Shown: positions 55,641 through 64,000, numbered from the stretch's first letter. The stretch: 64,000 nucleotides of DNA from Halomonas saccharevitans (GCF_900116405.1 NZ_FPAQ01000015.1:1-64000), one strand, 5' to 3'. The notes: generated by a model not told the origin, from the sequence alone. A program made the numbers and translations.

Positions 55641-56779
55641 CTGCCTTTCCTTCTCGTGTGGTGGTCATCGGCGGTCGACTGGGCGTCGGTGAGGCCGTGG
55701 TCGGGGGCTCGGCGGCGCAGTCGCCGGCTGGGCAGGCGATCCAGGTCGCCGAGGCGCCGGGTCAGGTCGTCGGTGAGTCGTGCCAGCTCTCGATTGAGCC
55801 ACAGATAGCCGCCGGGACTGAAGAGGCGTCTTCCGTCGCTCGCCCGGGCGTTGGCGGCAAGCTCGGCGTGGCGGTCCAGGGCGAAGGGGGTAATGGTGAC
55901 GTCGATCGCCCGGCCGGTGCGCACCTGGAAGGCCAGGGTGCCGATGCCGCGTGCCAGGGTGTGCTGCTGTTCGCGCAGTCCGTCCATGGCCTCGATGAGC
56001 TCGTGCCCGTCGCGGCTGTTCCAGTGGGTCTCGAGCAAGAGCTCGATGGTGGAGAGCATGCGCCGCTGCAGCGAGATCAGATCGTCCAGTTCGTGGCGGG
56101 TCAGGCGTCGCTCGCGGTGGATGGCATCCACCAGGCCGCGCTGCTTGATCAGCAGGCTGCTGGTGGCCTTGAGCAGCTCGCGGGCGTCGATGTCGTGGGC
56201 GGCCGTGGCGGTAGTGTGGGCATGATAGAGGCGGGCCATGCGATCGAGATTGTCGGCCAGCATGAAGCGCATCATGTCGGTAGCCTTCTGGGGCAGCACC
56301 AGGACCGTGACGGCGATGCCTACGAGGGTGCCGAGCAGCACGTCGAAGGCGCGCCATAGTGCGATGTTAAGCTCCTGCTGGCCGCCGCCTATCACCAGCA
56401 GCAGGCTGATGGCGAACATCAGGCCGCTGTAGCCGTGCCGATTGCCGAAGGTCAGCCAGGTGGCGGCGGCGATGCCGCACAGGGCGCCGAAGGGCACCAG
56501 GTAGGGCCAGGGCAGGGGGAGCATGATCAGCAAAAGGCCGACGCTGGCGCCGAGCACGGTGCCGAGCAGGCGCTGACGTCCCTTGTCGAGCACGCCGCCG
56601 ATGTGAGGAAGGTTGCCCATCACCATGATGGTGCTGACCAGGGCCCAGCCGCTGTGCTGGATGGCAAATGCTTCGATGAGGGTAAAGGTGGCGCAGAGGG
56701 CCAGCACGATGCGCAGCACGTAGAGCTTGCGTCGATGCTGATAATTGAAGTAGGGGTCACGCAGGCGCGGCAGGATCAT
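55637..56779 (-). CDS. FUSC-family inner-membrane protein (YccS-like)
   Basis: A 380-residue protein. Six or more hydrophobic helices span residues 20-165 (for example HSGWALVSTIMVMGNLPHIG, then QRLLGTVLGASVGLLL), the FUSC core with GTxxGxxxG motif, followed by a helical cytoplasmic domain of about 200 residues. Related to fusaric-acid resistance and aromatic-acid efflux proteins, but the periplasmic adaptor and outer-membrane partners are missing, so transport is unproved. Overlaps nadB by four bases. Confidence 0.8.
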   Translation of the reverse strand: MILPRLRDPYFNYQHRRKLYVLRIVLALCATFTLIEAFAIQHSGWALVSTIMVMGNLPHIGGVLDKGRQRLLGTVLGASVGLLLIMLPLPWPYLVPFGALCGIAAATWLTFGNRHGYSGLMFAISLLLVIGGGQQELNIALWRAFDVLLGTLVGIAVTVLVLPQKATDMMRFMLADNLDRMARLYHAHTTATAAHDIDARELLKATSSLLIKQRGLVDAIHRERRLTRHELDDLISLQRRMLSTIELLLETHWNSRDGHELIEAMDGLREQQHTLARGIGTLAFQVRTGRAIDVTITPFALDRHAELAANARASDGRRLFSPGGYLWLNRELARLTDDLTRRLGDLDRLPSRRLRRRAPDHGLTDAQSTADDHHTRRKGR

Positions 56780-56850
56780 GAGATGGCGTCCCGTTGGAGG
56801 GTCGCGCCCGACGCTTTCAGGATAGTGCTAGCAGGGGAGTGCTAGTGAGC

Positions 56851-56937
56851 TGGTGCCCGGAGCCGGGCTCGAACCGGCACGGTGTTGCCACCGAGGGATT
56901 TTAAGTCCCTTGCGTCTACCAATTTCGCCATCCGGGC
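56851..56937 (-). tRNA. tRNA-Leu (TAA)
   Basis: The 87-base cloverleaf starts GCCCGGA and ends with TCCGGGC-ACCA; anticodon loop CTTAAAA between AGGGA and TCCCT, so anticodon TAA. A long variable arm and the GGTTCGAGCC T-arm are present. CCA is encoded. Confidence 0.97.
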
Positions 56938-56969
56938 GGCTCGGTCACGAGCGGGCAACCAGGGAATAG

Positions 56970-57043
56970 TGGAGGCTGGAGTCGGAATCGAACCGGCGTA
57001 CACGGAGTTGCAGTCCGCTGCATAACCACTCTGCCATCCAGCC
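56970..57043 (-). tRNA. tRNA-Cys (GCA)
   Basis: A 74-base cloverleaf: acceptor GGCTGGA/TCCAGCC, discriminator T, CCA encoded; anticodon loop CTGCAAC, anticodon GCA. It is the middle of the Gly-Cys-Leu cluster. Confidence 0.97.
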
Positions 57044-57069
57044 TCATGAGTCGTACCATTCGTAGGGAA

Positions 57070-57144
57070 TGGAGCGGGAAAGGAGATTCGAACTCCCGAC
57101 CCTCGCCTTGGCAAGGCGATGCTCTACCGCTGAGCTATTCCCGC
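57070..57144 (-). tRNA. tRNA-Gly (GCC)
   Basis: A 75-base cloverleaf: acceptor GCGGGAA/TTCCCGC, discriminator T, CCA encoded; anticodon loop TTGCCAA, anticodon GCC. First of three tRNAs downstream of pgsA, the order seen in E. coli (glyW-cysT-leuZ). Confidence 0.97.
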
Positions 57145-57217
57145 CTGACTCGAGTGCGTATTATACGGATAAGTCGGTGACTGTCAAACGCTTTCTATCC
57201 CTTGAGCGCCAATCGCC

Positions 57218-57769
57218 TTAGCGCATGGAGCTGCTGAGGTGCGGCCAGGCCGCGCGCAGGTAGAGGATCATCGACCACAGCGTGAGCAGGGCGGCCACAT
57301 GCAGGGTAATAACGCCGAGCATGGCGATTGGCGTGCCCGGCGTGAAGGCGAGCAGCAGCAGGAGGGCAGTCATCTGCAGCGTGGTCTTGACCTTGCCGAT
57401 CCAGGAGACGGCCACCTGGCCGCGCTTGCCCATCTCGGCCATCCACTCGCGCAGCGCGGAGATGACGATCTCGCGGCCGATGATCACCAGCGCCGGCAGG
57501 GTCAGCCAGATCACGTCGTAGCGTTCGATCAGCAGCGACAGGGCCACCGCAACCATCAGCTTGTCGGCCACCGGGTCGAGAAAGGCACCGAATGGCGTGG
57601 ACTGGTCCCAGCGGCGGGCCAGGTAGCCGTCGAGCCAGTCGGTCACGGCGGCCAGGGCGAACAGCGCGGCGGCCAGCGGCATGCTCCAGGAAAAGGGCAG
57701 GTAGAACAGCACCACCAGCAGCGGGATGAAGACGATTCTGGCCAGGGTGAGCAGGTTGGGTATGTTCAT
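57218..57769 (-). CDS. pgsA: CDP-diacylglycerol-glycerol-3-phosphate 3-phosphatidyltransferase
   Basis: A 183-residue integral membrane enzyme (EC 2.7.8.5) making phosphatidylglycerol phosphate. The CDP-alcohol phosphotransferase motif is complete in [11 protein letters not shown] followed by [11 protein letters not shown] (DG-x2-AR-x8-G-x3-D-x3-D). Five to six hydrophobic helices. It lies between uvrC and the tRNA cluster, the conserved gammaproteobacterial order. Confidence 0.95.
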   Translation of the reverse strand: MNIPNLLTLARIVFIPLLVVLFYLPFSWSMPLAAALFALAAVTDWLDGYLARRWDQSTPFGAFLDPVADKLMVAVALSLLIERYDVIWLTLPALVIIGREIVISALREWMAEMGKRGQVAVSWIGKVKTTLQMTALLLLLAFTPGTPIAMLGVITLHVAALLTLWSMILYLRAAWPHLSSSMR

Positions 57770-57832
57770 CGGAAGATGCGGTCCTTGCCTTGGGTGCCGG
57801 GGAAGTCCCTCATTCTATCCGCCTGCGCTCGG

Positions 57833-58093
57833 GTCATCCATGCAGGGCGCGATGAATCGTCTCGGCCGTCCGGATGTAGAGCTGCTGATGCCGGGCATCG
57901 GCGGCATCGCCTCATGAGCTCGCCCGGCGCTATTCATTCATGCAGGTCATCCATGCAGGGCGCGATGGATCGTCTCGGCCGTCAGGATGTAGAGCTGCTG
58001 ATACCGGGCATCGGCGGCAGCGCCTCGTGAGCTCGCCCGGCGCTATTCATTCATGCAGGTCATCCATGGAGGGCGCGATGGATCGTCTCGGCC
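57833..58093. repeat. 113-bp tandem repeat carrying copies of the uvrC 3' end
   Basis: Two complete copies start at 57833 and 57946, and a third start at 58059 runs about 35 bases into the uvrC coding end. Each copy opens with GTCATCCATG and GGGCGCGATG; read on the minus strand the copies end with codons AETIHRALHG and a stop, identical to the UvrC tail. The remaining 78 bases per unit are not clearly from uvrC. It fills most of the 290-base pgsA-uvrC gap and suggests tandem duplication of the gene's end. Confidence 0.92.
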
Positions 58094-59874
58094 AGCGTCG
58101 CGCTGATGCCGGGAACTCGGGCGAGCTCCTCACGATTGGCCTGCTTGACGCCGTGCAGGCCGCCGAAGAAGCGCAGCAGTTCGCGCCGCCGGCGCGGGCC
58201 GACGCCCGGGATGTCCTGCAGGGTCGAGGTGCGCCGGGTCTTGTCGCGCCGCGCTCGGTGGCCGGCGATGGCGAAGCGGTGGGACTCGTCGCGGATGTGC
58301 TGGATCAGGTGCAGGGCCGGCGAGGCGCCATCGAGATCCAGGCTGCGATCGACGGTCTCGACGAACAGCGTCTCGAGGCCCGCCTTGCGGGTGGTGCCCT
58401 TGGCCACGCCGAGCAGCGCGACGCCGGTGACGCCGAGCTCGGCGAAGACCTCGCGGGCCATGTTCAGCTGCCCCTTGCCGCCATCGACGATCAGGATGTC
58501 CGGGCGCTCGCCCTGGCCATCGGCCAGGCGCCTGAAACGGCGCGTCAGCGCCTGGCGCATGGCGGCATAGTCGTCGCCGGCGGCCACGCCCTCAATGTTG
58601 AAGCGCCGATAGTCGGACTTGCGGGGGCCGTTTTCGTCGAACACCACGCAGGAGGCCACGGTGGCCTCGCCGTGGCTGTGGCTGATGTCGAAGCACTCCA
58701 GCCGCTGCGGGGTGTGCTCGAGATCGAGAGCCTCGCGCAGGGCGTCGAAGCGCTTTGCAAGCTGATTCTGGCTCGCCAGCTGGCTTGCCAGCTGCTGCTC
58801 GGCGTTGGTGCGCGCCAGCTCCCGCCACTGGGCACGATGGCCGCGGACCTGGTCGGTCACTCGTATACGCTTGCCGGCGCGCTCGCTCAGCGCCTGGGCG
58901 ATCAGCTCGTCCTCCGGGACCGGGTGGCTGGTGATCACCTCGGCGGGGATCTCGCGGGCCTGACCCAGGTAGAACTGGCTGAGGAAGTCGCCAAGCAGGG
59001 CCTCGGGGCCCAGGTCGAGCCCGTTAGGCGGGGCGTGGTGTCGCGCCCCCAGCAGACGGCCCTGGCGCACCGTGAGCACCGAGATGCACAGCGCCCCCGG
59101 ACGGCTGGCCAGGGCGAAGACGTCGGCGTCGCCGTTACCGGTGTCGACGAACTGGCGCTGCTGCAGCTGGCGCAGGTCCTGGACCTGGTCGCGCAGCCGG
59201 GCGGCCTCCTCGAAGTCCAGGTTGGCGCTGGCCGCCTCCATGGCCTCGGTCAGCTCCCGGGTCACCGCCTCGCTCTTGCCCTCCAGGCACATCACCGCAT
59301 GTTCCAGGTCCCGGCGGTAGTCTGCTTCGCTGATGAAGTCCACGCAGGGCGCGCTGCAGCGCTGGATCTGATACTGCAGGCAGGGCCGGGTGCGATGGGC
59401 GAAGACGCTGTCCTCGCAGTTGCGGATGCGAAAGATCTTCTGCATCAGCGACAGGCTCTCGCGCACGGCGCCGCTGCTGGGGTAGGGGCCGAGGTAGCGT
59501 CCGTCGTCCCGACGCACCCGGGCGCGCTTGTACTCCAGGGCCGGGAAGGGGTGGCGGTCGGTGACGAAGATGAAGGGGTAGGACTTGTCGTCGCGCAGCA
59601 GGATGTTGTAAGGCGGCCGCAGCTCCTTGATCAGCGTCTGCTCGAGGATCAGCGCCTCGGTCTCGCTGTTGGTCACCGTAATCTGGATATCGGCGATGCG
59701 GCCTACGAGGGCCTGGGTCTTCGCGTTGTGGGCACCGCGGAAGTAGCTCGCCAGGCGCGCCCGCAGTCGACGGGCCTTGCCCACGTAGAGGGTCTCGCCC
59801 TGCTCGTCGAGCATGCGATAGACCCCGGGTGACTGGCTGACGCTGCCGAGGAAGTCTCGGGAATCGAAGCTCAT
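58060..59874 (-). CDS. uvrC: Excinuclease ABC subunit C
   Basis: A 604-residue nucleotide excision repair endonuclease. The GIY-YIG domain is at the N-terminus (SPGVYRMLDEQGETLYVGKA), a four-Cys region lies near residues 145-175 (NCEDSVF, PCLQYQIQRCSAPC), a UVR motif near 205, the RNase-H-like C-nuclease with CFDISHSHGE and LIVDGGKGQLN, and a C-terminal HhH (DIPGVGPRRRRELLRFFGG). With UvrB it incises both sides of DNA lesions. The last ten codons are duplicated in the adjacent tandem repeat. Confidence 0.97.
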   Translation of the reverse strand: MSFDSRDFLGSVSQSPGVYRMLDEQGETLYVGKARRLRARLASYFRGAHNAKTQALVGRIADIQITVTNSETEALILEQTLIKELRPPYNILLRDDKSYPFIFVTDRHPFPALEYKRARVRRDDGRYLGPYPSSGAVRESLSLMQKIFRIRNCEDSVFAHRTRPCLQYQIQRCSAPCVDFISEADYRRDLEHAVMCLEGKSEAVTRELTEAMEAASANLDFEEAARLRDQVQDLRQLQQRQFVDTGNGDADVFALASRPGALCISVLTVRQGRLLGARHHAPPNGLDLGPEALLGDFLSQFYLGQAREIPAEVITSHPVPEDELIAQALSERAGKRIRVTDQVRGHRAQWRELARTNAEQQLASQLASQNQLAKRFDALREALDLEHTPQRLECFDISHSHGEATVASCVVFDENGPRKSDYRRFNIEGVAAGDDYAAMRQALTRRFRRLADGQGERPDILIVDGGKGQLNMAREVFAELGVTGVALLGVAKGTTRKAGLETLFVETVDRSLDLDGASPALHLIQHIRDESHRFAIAGHRARRDKTRRTSTLQDIPGVGPRRRRELLRFFGGLHGVKQANREELARVPGISATLAETIHRALHG

Positions 59875-59939
59875 GGTTGCGGCGTGCCGGAAGAGAGAAA
59901 CGGGACCCGATTCTATCAGATTCGATTGCGCCTCAAGGA

Positions 59940-60587
59940 TCAGTCGACGTTGCTGAAGCCGTCGACCAGGCCGTGGCGCAGGCCTAGGTGGGTCAGCTCG
60001 ACGTCGGAGGCCACGCCGAGCTTCTCGAAGATCCGGTAGCGATAGGTGTTGATGGTCTTGGGGCTGAGGAACATGCGCTCGGCGATATCGGCGACGCGCT
60101 GGCAGTTGACCACCATCATGGCGACCTGAAGTTCGCGCTGGGAGAGCTCGTCGAAGGGGTTGTCGGGCGCGTCGATACGCGACAGTACCAGCCGCTGGGC
60201 GATCTCCGGGCTGACGTAGCGCTTGCCGTCGAATACGCAGTGGATGGCCTCGACCATCTCGTCATGCTGACAACCCTTGCTGATGAATCCCTGGGCGCCG
60301 GCTTCCAGCAGCCGTTGAGCGAAGGCCTCCTCGATGAAGGCCGTCAGCACCAGGATGCGGATATCGCCGGCGAAACGATGGATCTTGCGGGTCGCCTCCA
60401 GGCCGCCGATGCCGGGCATGCGGATGTCCATCAGCACGATGTCCGGCTCGAGCGTGCGTGCCTGGGTGATTGCCTCCTCGCCATTGGCCGCTTCGCCGAC
60501 CACGCGGATCCCGTGCTCGGCGTTCAATAGATGGGCGATGCTGGTCCGCACCAGGTGGTGGTCATCGGCGACAAGAACCCTGATCAC
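59940..60587 (-). CDS. uvrY: Response regulator of the UvrY/GacA family
   Basis: A 215-residue NarL/FixJ-type regulator. The receiver domain has VADDHHLVR (acidic pocket), IVLMDIRMPG with phospho-acceptor D54, VLTAF and SKG Lys. The LuxR-type HTH reads LSQRELQVAMMVVNCQRVAD and MFLSPKTINTYRYRIFEKLG. UvrY/GacA, paired with a BarA/GacS kinase encoded elsewhere, drives Csr/Rsm small RNAs. Located before uvrC as in E. coli. Confidence 0.93.
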   Translation of the reverse strand: MIRVLVADDHHLVRTSIAHLLNAEHGIRVVGEAANGEEAITQARTLEPDIVLMDIRMPGIGGLEATRKIHRFAGDIRILVLTAFIEEAFAQRLLEAGAQGFISKGCQHDEMVEAIHCVFDGKRYVSPEIAQRLVLSRIDAPDNPFDELSQRELQVAMMVVNCQRVADIAERMFLSPKTINTYRYRIFEKLGVASDVELTHLGLRHGLVDGFSNVD

Positions 60588-60752
60588 GCGGGCGCTCCTG
60601 AGACGTGGTGGTGAGAGTCGGCGAGAGGCGAGCGTGCGAGAAGAGTCGCCTGCGTATCGACCGGTCGGATGGCTGACGGTGCCAAGAGTGTCACATTACG
60701 TGTCTAAGTCAAATTGGCACAAGGGCCAAGATGCGAAAACGCCACTAGGGAC

Positions 60753-60781
60753 TTGACGCACGCCAAGGCGTTGCGTACTAT
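60753..60781 (+). promoter_or_regulatory. Sigma-70 promoter of tRNA-Ala
   Basis: TTGACG, 17-base spacer, TACTAT, followed by a GC-rich discriminator. About 30 bases upstream of the mature tRNA 5' end. Confidence 0.85.
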
Positions 60782-60812
60782 ATGCCTCGTTCTCGCAGGG
60801 CGGGAACGACGT

Positions 60813-60888
60813 GGGGCCTTAGCTCAGCTGGGAGAGCGCAACACTGGCAGTGTTGAGGTCAGCGGTTCGATCCCGCTAGGCTCCACCA
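60813..60888 (+). tRNA. tRNA-Ala (GGC)
   Basis: A 76-base cloverleaf: acceptor GGGGCCT/AGGCTCC with one G-U pair, discriminator A, CCA encoded; anticodon loop CTGGCAG between CAACA and TGTTG, anticodon GGC. Confidence 0.97.
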
Positions 60889-60905
60889 ACAAGACACTTC
60901 GAATC

Positions 60906-60938
60906 AGCCGCTTAGCGCATCGCGCCAGGCGGCTTTTT
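60906..60938 (+). terminator. Terminator of tRNA-Ala
   Basis: AGCCGC at 60906-60911 pairs with GCGGCT at 60929-60934, and five T (60934-60938) end the stem. The inner loop can fold further (GCGCATCGCGC). Confidence 0.75.
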
Positions 60939-61177
60939 CGTGCGCTGGGGGAAAACTAGGGAAGCTCCACGCGGTTCTCTTAGCATCAGGCGCTGTCCGG
61001 CAGCACGAGTGTCTCCTTGCCCGGGTCCTTCGGCTGCTGCCAGAAGGGGCGTGGCGTCGATTGGACGATCATCGAGGCGCTTCCCGCACGGCGTCTTCCC
61101 TCAATGGCGCCCTTACTTCATGGCTAATAGGGGTTACAGTAGGCCATTGCTATGGACAGGCCGTCGGGGAGATCACC

Positions 61178-62281
61178 ATGGAGTTTCGCTTCCAGCGTCG
61201 TATTCGTCTCGCACCCGGCGTGCGCTTTCACACCACGCGCCTGCGCCCCGGGCTGTCGCTGGGGCCGCCCGGGATCAGCCTGCTGATCGCGGGCGGCGAA
61301 GCCGACGAGCCGCTGCCCGTGGATCTGGAGATCACCGCCAGCGGAGAGGTTCGCTATCGGCAGGCAGACGGCACGCGAATGACCGCGGCCGGGGCCCGAG
61401 AGGTGCGTCGCCGCGCCGAGGCGGAGCTGCGCGAGGCCCTCGGCGCGCACTGCGAGGACCTCAATGCGCAGCTTGAGCGGCTCGGCCGCCTGCACGAGCA
61501 GACGCCGGCCCCGGATGCCACCGGCTATCGGCCGCGCAGCTACCCGGAGTCGCCTCCGGTGCCGGTGGCCGAGACGCGCCCCGCCTGGTGGCAGGGCCTC
61601 TGGGCGCCGGCCCGCCGGCGGCACGACCGCGAGAACGCCCGACGCCAGGCAGAGCACGCACAGGCCTATCGGGCCTGGGAGTGGCGAAAGGCGGAGTTCG
61701 ACGCCCGAGAGTTCCAGCGCCAGCGGCGCGAGGACGAGGCAAGTTGGGACGACCCTGACGCCATGCAGCAGACGCTGGTCGAGCGTCTGGAGGAGCTCGA
61801 CTGGCCGCGCGAGACGCTGATCGATTTCGCGCTGGTCGATGATTACCGCACCATCGCCCTGGATATCGACCTGCCAGGCCCCGAGGAGATGCCCGACCGT
61901 CGCTGGAGCATGCCCGCCAAGCGCATCAAGCTGTCGCCGCAGCGGCTCACGGTCACGCGTCAGCGCCAGCTCTACCGGGATTACCTGCATGGCGTGGCCT
62001 TTCGCGTGCTCGGTGCAGCCTTCGCGCGGCTGCCGCGCATCGAGCTGGCGCTGGTCTCGGGCTATCGGCGCCTCGATGACCCGGCCGCCGATGGCGGCGG
62101 GCGCCGCTACCTGTTCAGCGTCAAGGTGAGCCGTGAGCAGTGGCAGGGCCTCGCCTTCGATGAGCTGGCGAGCCTCGATCCCGGTGAGGTGCTAGCGGAC
62201 TTCTCCCTGCGCCGCGAGATGACACGCGGCGGCGAGCTTTGTGACATCACGCCCTTCGAGCCCGATTGGCGCTGGCGCTAG
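61178..62281 (+). CDS. Hypothetical protein with DUF4236-like N-terminus
   Basis: A 367-residue protein. MEFRFQRRIRLAPGVRFHTT at the start resembles DUF4236 (short N-terminal beta motif beginning FRFRRS-RLAPGVRLN). The middle (about residues 75-220) is Arg/Glu-rich and likely helical or coiled coil (REVRRRAEAELREALGAH; RRHDRENARRQAEHAQAYRA), and the C-terminal 150 residues contain ETLIDFALVDDYRTIALDID. No signal or membrane segment. Function unknown. Start 61178 follows GGGGAG. The frame extends upstream without a site. Confidence 0.75.
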   Translation: MEFRFQRRIRLAPGVRFHTTRLRPGLSLGPPGISLLIAGGEADEPLPVDLEITASGEVRYRQADGTRMTAAGAREVRRRAEAELREALGAHCEDLNAQLERLGRLHEQTPAPDATGYRPRSYPESPPVPVAETRPAWWQGLWAPARRRHDRENARRQAEHAQAYRAWEWRKAEFDAREFQRQRREDEASWDDPDAMQQTLVERLEELDWPRETLIDFALVDDYRTIALDIDLPGPEEMPDRRWSMPAKRIKLSPQRLTVTRQRQLYRDYLHGVAFRVLGAAFARLPRIELALVSGYRRLDDPAADGGGRRYLFSVKVSREQWQGLAFDELASLDPGEVLADFSLRREMTRGGELCDITPFEPDWRWR

Positions 62282-62369
62282 CGGTCTTTCTTACTAGCAC
62301 TCTTTTATCATCGTGACCGCTCTCGGGCTTTTCCGCTCCCGGTCTTCCCGTTCTCCGCGCGGCCGTCCC

Positions 62370-63419
62370 TCAGTCGAAGGCGTCCTGGCCGGCGCTGAGG
62401 ATATGGCGCAGGCCGTGGCACTCCACCAGCGGGTCGGTGCAGTTGACCACGATGTCGGAGTGGGCCAGCACGTAGCCCTTGCCGGTGATGGTGTTGTCCA
62501 CCACCGTCAGGGGGCCCTCCGGACGGGTGCCGATGCACTCGCCGATGAAGCCGGTCTCGCGCAGCGAGATGGTCTCGAGTCGATCGCCTGGCCGGAGGCG
62601 CCCTTCGTGGTGCATCAGCGCCAGGCGCGCCGAGGTGCCGGTGCCGGTGGTACTGCGACAGATCACGCCCGGATGCACGTAGGTGGTCGAGCGGGATCGA
62701 TAGTAGCCGTCCGCGACCTGCTCGACGGGCCCCATGAAGTGCAGGAAGGGCAGGGGGCCCACGTCGCCCAGGGTGTAGTGCGAGAAGCCGCGCTCGGCCT
62801 GGATCGCCTCGACGATCCGGTGAGCGCAGTCGGCCAGGGCCCGCTCCTCCTTACGCACCAGCGAGAAGCCGAGCTCCGTGGCGTCCACCAGGGCATAGAA
62901 GCCGCCGCTGTAGGCCACGCTGTAGGTCACGTCGCCGAGCCCGGGCACGTGGAGGCTGGCGCGGTAGGTATCGATATAGCTCGGCAGTCCCGCGCAGGTG
63001 ATCGCCTCCACCACGCCGTTCTCGACCAGCGCCTCGATCTGCACCAGTCCCGCCGGGGACTCGAGCGTGAACTGCTGGCGTCCCTCCACTTTGGCCACCA
63101 GGCCGCTCTCCAGCACCGCGGTGGCGGTGCAGATGGTGTTGGAGCCGGAATAGATCGGATAGCCCATCACCTCCATGATGATGTAGCCCGCGGCGGCCCT
63201 GGGGTCGCTGGGGGGGACGAGCAGGTCCACCGACATCTCGGGGATGCCGTAGGGCTCCTCCAGCAGCAGGCGGCGCAGGCCATCGGCGTCGTCGCGCAGG
63301 TAGTGCATCTGGTCGCGGACGGTGGCGCCGGGCAGCGGCGCGATGCCGCCGACGACGATGCGGCTGACGTCGCCGCCGGCGTGGGTGTCGATCAGTTGCA
63401 GGGTCAGTGGTTGGCTCAT
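62370..63419 (-). CDS. Proline racemase superfamily protein with Ser/Thr active-site pair
   Basis: A 349-residue protein of the proline racemase/hydroxyproline epimerase/trans-3-hydroxyproline dehydratase superfamily. LIDTHAGGDVSRIVVGG opens the fold. The first catalytic position (usually MCGH) reads YSGSNTIC, giving Ser91, and the second (usually SPCGTG) reads STTGTGTSARLA, giving Thr258. Two-Cys members are racemases or epimerases and Cys/Thr members dehydratases, so neither of the standard activities is assured; a dehydratase-like role seems likeliest. It overlaps the upstream oxidoreductase by four bases. Confidence 0.85.
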   Translation of the reverse strand: MSQPLTLQLIDTHAGGDVSRIVVGGIAPLPGATVRDQMHYLRDDADGLRRLLLEEPYGIPEMSVDLLVPPSDPRAAAGYIIMEVMGYPIYSGSNTICTATAVLESGLVAKVEGRQQFTLESPAGLVQIEALVENGVVEAITCAGLPSYIDTYRASLHVPGLGDVTYSVAYSGGFYALVDATELGFSLVRKEERALADCAHRIVEAIQAERGFSHYTLGDVGPLPFLHFMGPVEQVADGYYRSRSTTYVHPGVICRSTTGTGTSARLALMHHEGRLRPGDRLETISLRETGFIGECIGTRPEGPLTVVDNTITGKGYVLAHSDIVVNCTDPLVECHGLRHILSAGQDAFD

Positions 63420-64000
63420 GCGGGTTCCTCGAGCGCGAAGCGCGCACCATGTTCGGCCCATTCGGCATCCGGCACGATCACGATCTTGCCCAGGTAGCCG
63501 CTGCCGCGGTTGACGAAGTAACGCTCGGCGGCGTGCAGCTCGGAGAGCTTGAAGGCGGCGTGGAGCACCGGCTTGAGCCGGCCGTCGCGTATCCAGGCCA
63601 TCAGCTGCTCGGCCTCCTCGCGGGTGCCGTGGGAGACGCCGAATATCTGCACCTGATAGAGATAGATGCGCGTCCACATCAGCTCGCTTACGTTGCCGCC
63701 GCTGGCGCCGGCGATGGAGAGCCGCGGATAGCTCGCGCGTCTGGCCATGTCGACGATCATGGTGTCGATGAAGCGGCCGGTCATCTCGCCGCCCACCAGG
63801 TCCATCACCGCATCGATGGGCGCGCCCTCGGTGGCCTCGAGCACGCGATCGACGAAGCTCGGCAGGTCGCCGCGATCGATGACCGCCTCGGCGCCGAGTG
63901 CGAGGAGGGCGTCGGCCTTGTCGAGCTGGCTCACCGCATAGGGGATGGCGCCGACGATCCGGCACAGCTGGATCAGCGCCGTGCCCACGCCGCCGCTGGC
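63416..64000 (-). CDS. Quinone-oxidoreductase-like zinc-independent MDR protein (5' part outside window)
   Basis: The C-terminal 194 residues of a medium-chain reductase; the frame runs to the window's right edge. ASGGVGTALIQLCRIVGAIP is the NADP-binding loop (AxxGGVGxxxxQ), DAVMDLVGGEMTGRFIDTMI the middle strand, and LHAAERYFVNRGSGYLGKIV the typical end of NADPH:quinone reductase-like enzymes. No catalytic zinc site can be checked, as the N-domain is missing. It is coupled to the downstream proline-racemase-family gene by an ATGA overlap and may act on its product. Confidence 0.85.
   Translation of the reverse strand, partial: ASGGVGTALIQLCRIVGAIPYAVSQLDKADALLALGAEAVIDRGDLPSFVDRVLEATEGAPIDAVMDLVGGEMTGRFIDTMIVDMARRASYPRLSIAGASGGNVSELMWTRIYLYQVQIFGVSHGTREEAEQLMAWIRDGRLKPVLHAAFKLSELHAAERYFVNRGSGYLGKIVIVPDAEWAEHGARFALEEPA

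Noticed and set aside
57833..58093. CRISPR or attachment site
   Set aside because: The repeats are directly adjacent long units derived partly from uvrC, with no spacers, integrase or phage genes, despite the neighbouring tRNA cluster.

Overview
The window looks like a chromosomal segment of a GC-rich gammaproteobacterium, most likely a Halomonadaceae member (Halomonas or a close relative). This is inferred from gene content and style: a six-gene Mrp/Mnh cation/H+ antiporter operon, TRAP transporter, tungstate ABC transporter, complete leucine-degradation operon, and the gammaproteobacterial order uvrY-uvrC-pgsA-tRNA-Gly-Cys-Leu. No database search was possible, so genus-level placement is tentative.

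Layout. 1-347: 3' end of an IS30-type transposase. 370-6955 (minus): liuABCDE, leucine/isovalerate catabolism, with a LiuR-like palindrome upstream but no liuR in the window. 7232-11144 (plus): membrane-anchored serine hydrolase, squalene/phytoene synthase-family protein and isopentenyl-diphosphate isomerase. 11247-14586: tungstate ABC transporter (tupBCA, minus) divergent from an HTH/binding-protein-like regulator. 14609-15013: Cys-rich orphan behind a Fur-box-like dyad. 15137-20903 (minus): mnhABCDEFG-type antiporter with A and B fused. 21263-21803: two His-rich small lipoproteins, apparently paralogues.

21973-32677 is the most interesting region. An AcoR-like sigma-54 activator (minus) faces a long plus-strand operon behind a clear -24/-12 promoter: a Tat-exported GMC small subunit, a GMC oxidoreductase, acetoin-dehydrogenase E1 alpha, 2,3-butanediol dehydrogenase, E1 beta, a free-standing lipoyl domain, a separate E2 catalytic domain and a lipoate-protein-ligase-like protein. 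The E2 is thus split in two, and no E3 gene is present. A secreted VOC-fold protein (31870-32460, minus) has its own -24/-12 promoter and two copies of a 16-bp palindrome that also occurs upstream of the operon, so both are predicted to belong to one regulon.

32825-35681: small hypothetical, DUF2784 protein, HisC-like aminotransferase and AraC-type regulator. 35871-42349 (plus): TRAP transporter followed by two histone-deacetylase-fold amidohydrolases flanking a RidA-like and an ornithine-cyclodeaminase-like protein, suggesting uptake and deacetylation of an acetylated amine. 42441-45098: DUF4105 protein and a Na+/H+ antiporter-family protein. 45183-53990 is mostly housekeeping: trmJ with an 8-bp tandem repeat upstream, groESL behind a sigma-32 promoter, fxsA, an SDR, comEA-like, pyrF, lapAB, ihfB, sdhE and ygfX. 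54060-60587: nadB, a FUSC-family protein, three tRNAs, pgsA, a 113-bp tandem repeat carrying copies of the uvrC tail, uvrC and a uvrY/gacA response regulator. 60813-64000: tRNA-Ala, a DUF4236-like hypothetical, a proline-racemase-superfamily protein with Ser/Thr in place of the two catalytic Cys, and the 3' part of a quinone-oxidoreductase-like gene cut by the window edge.
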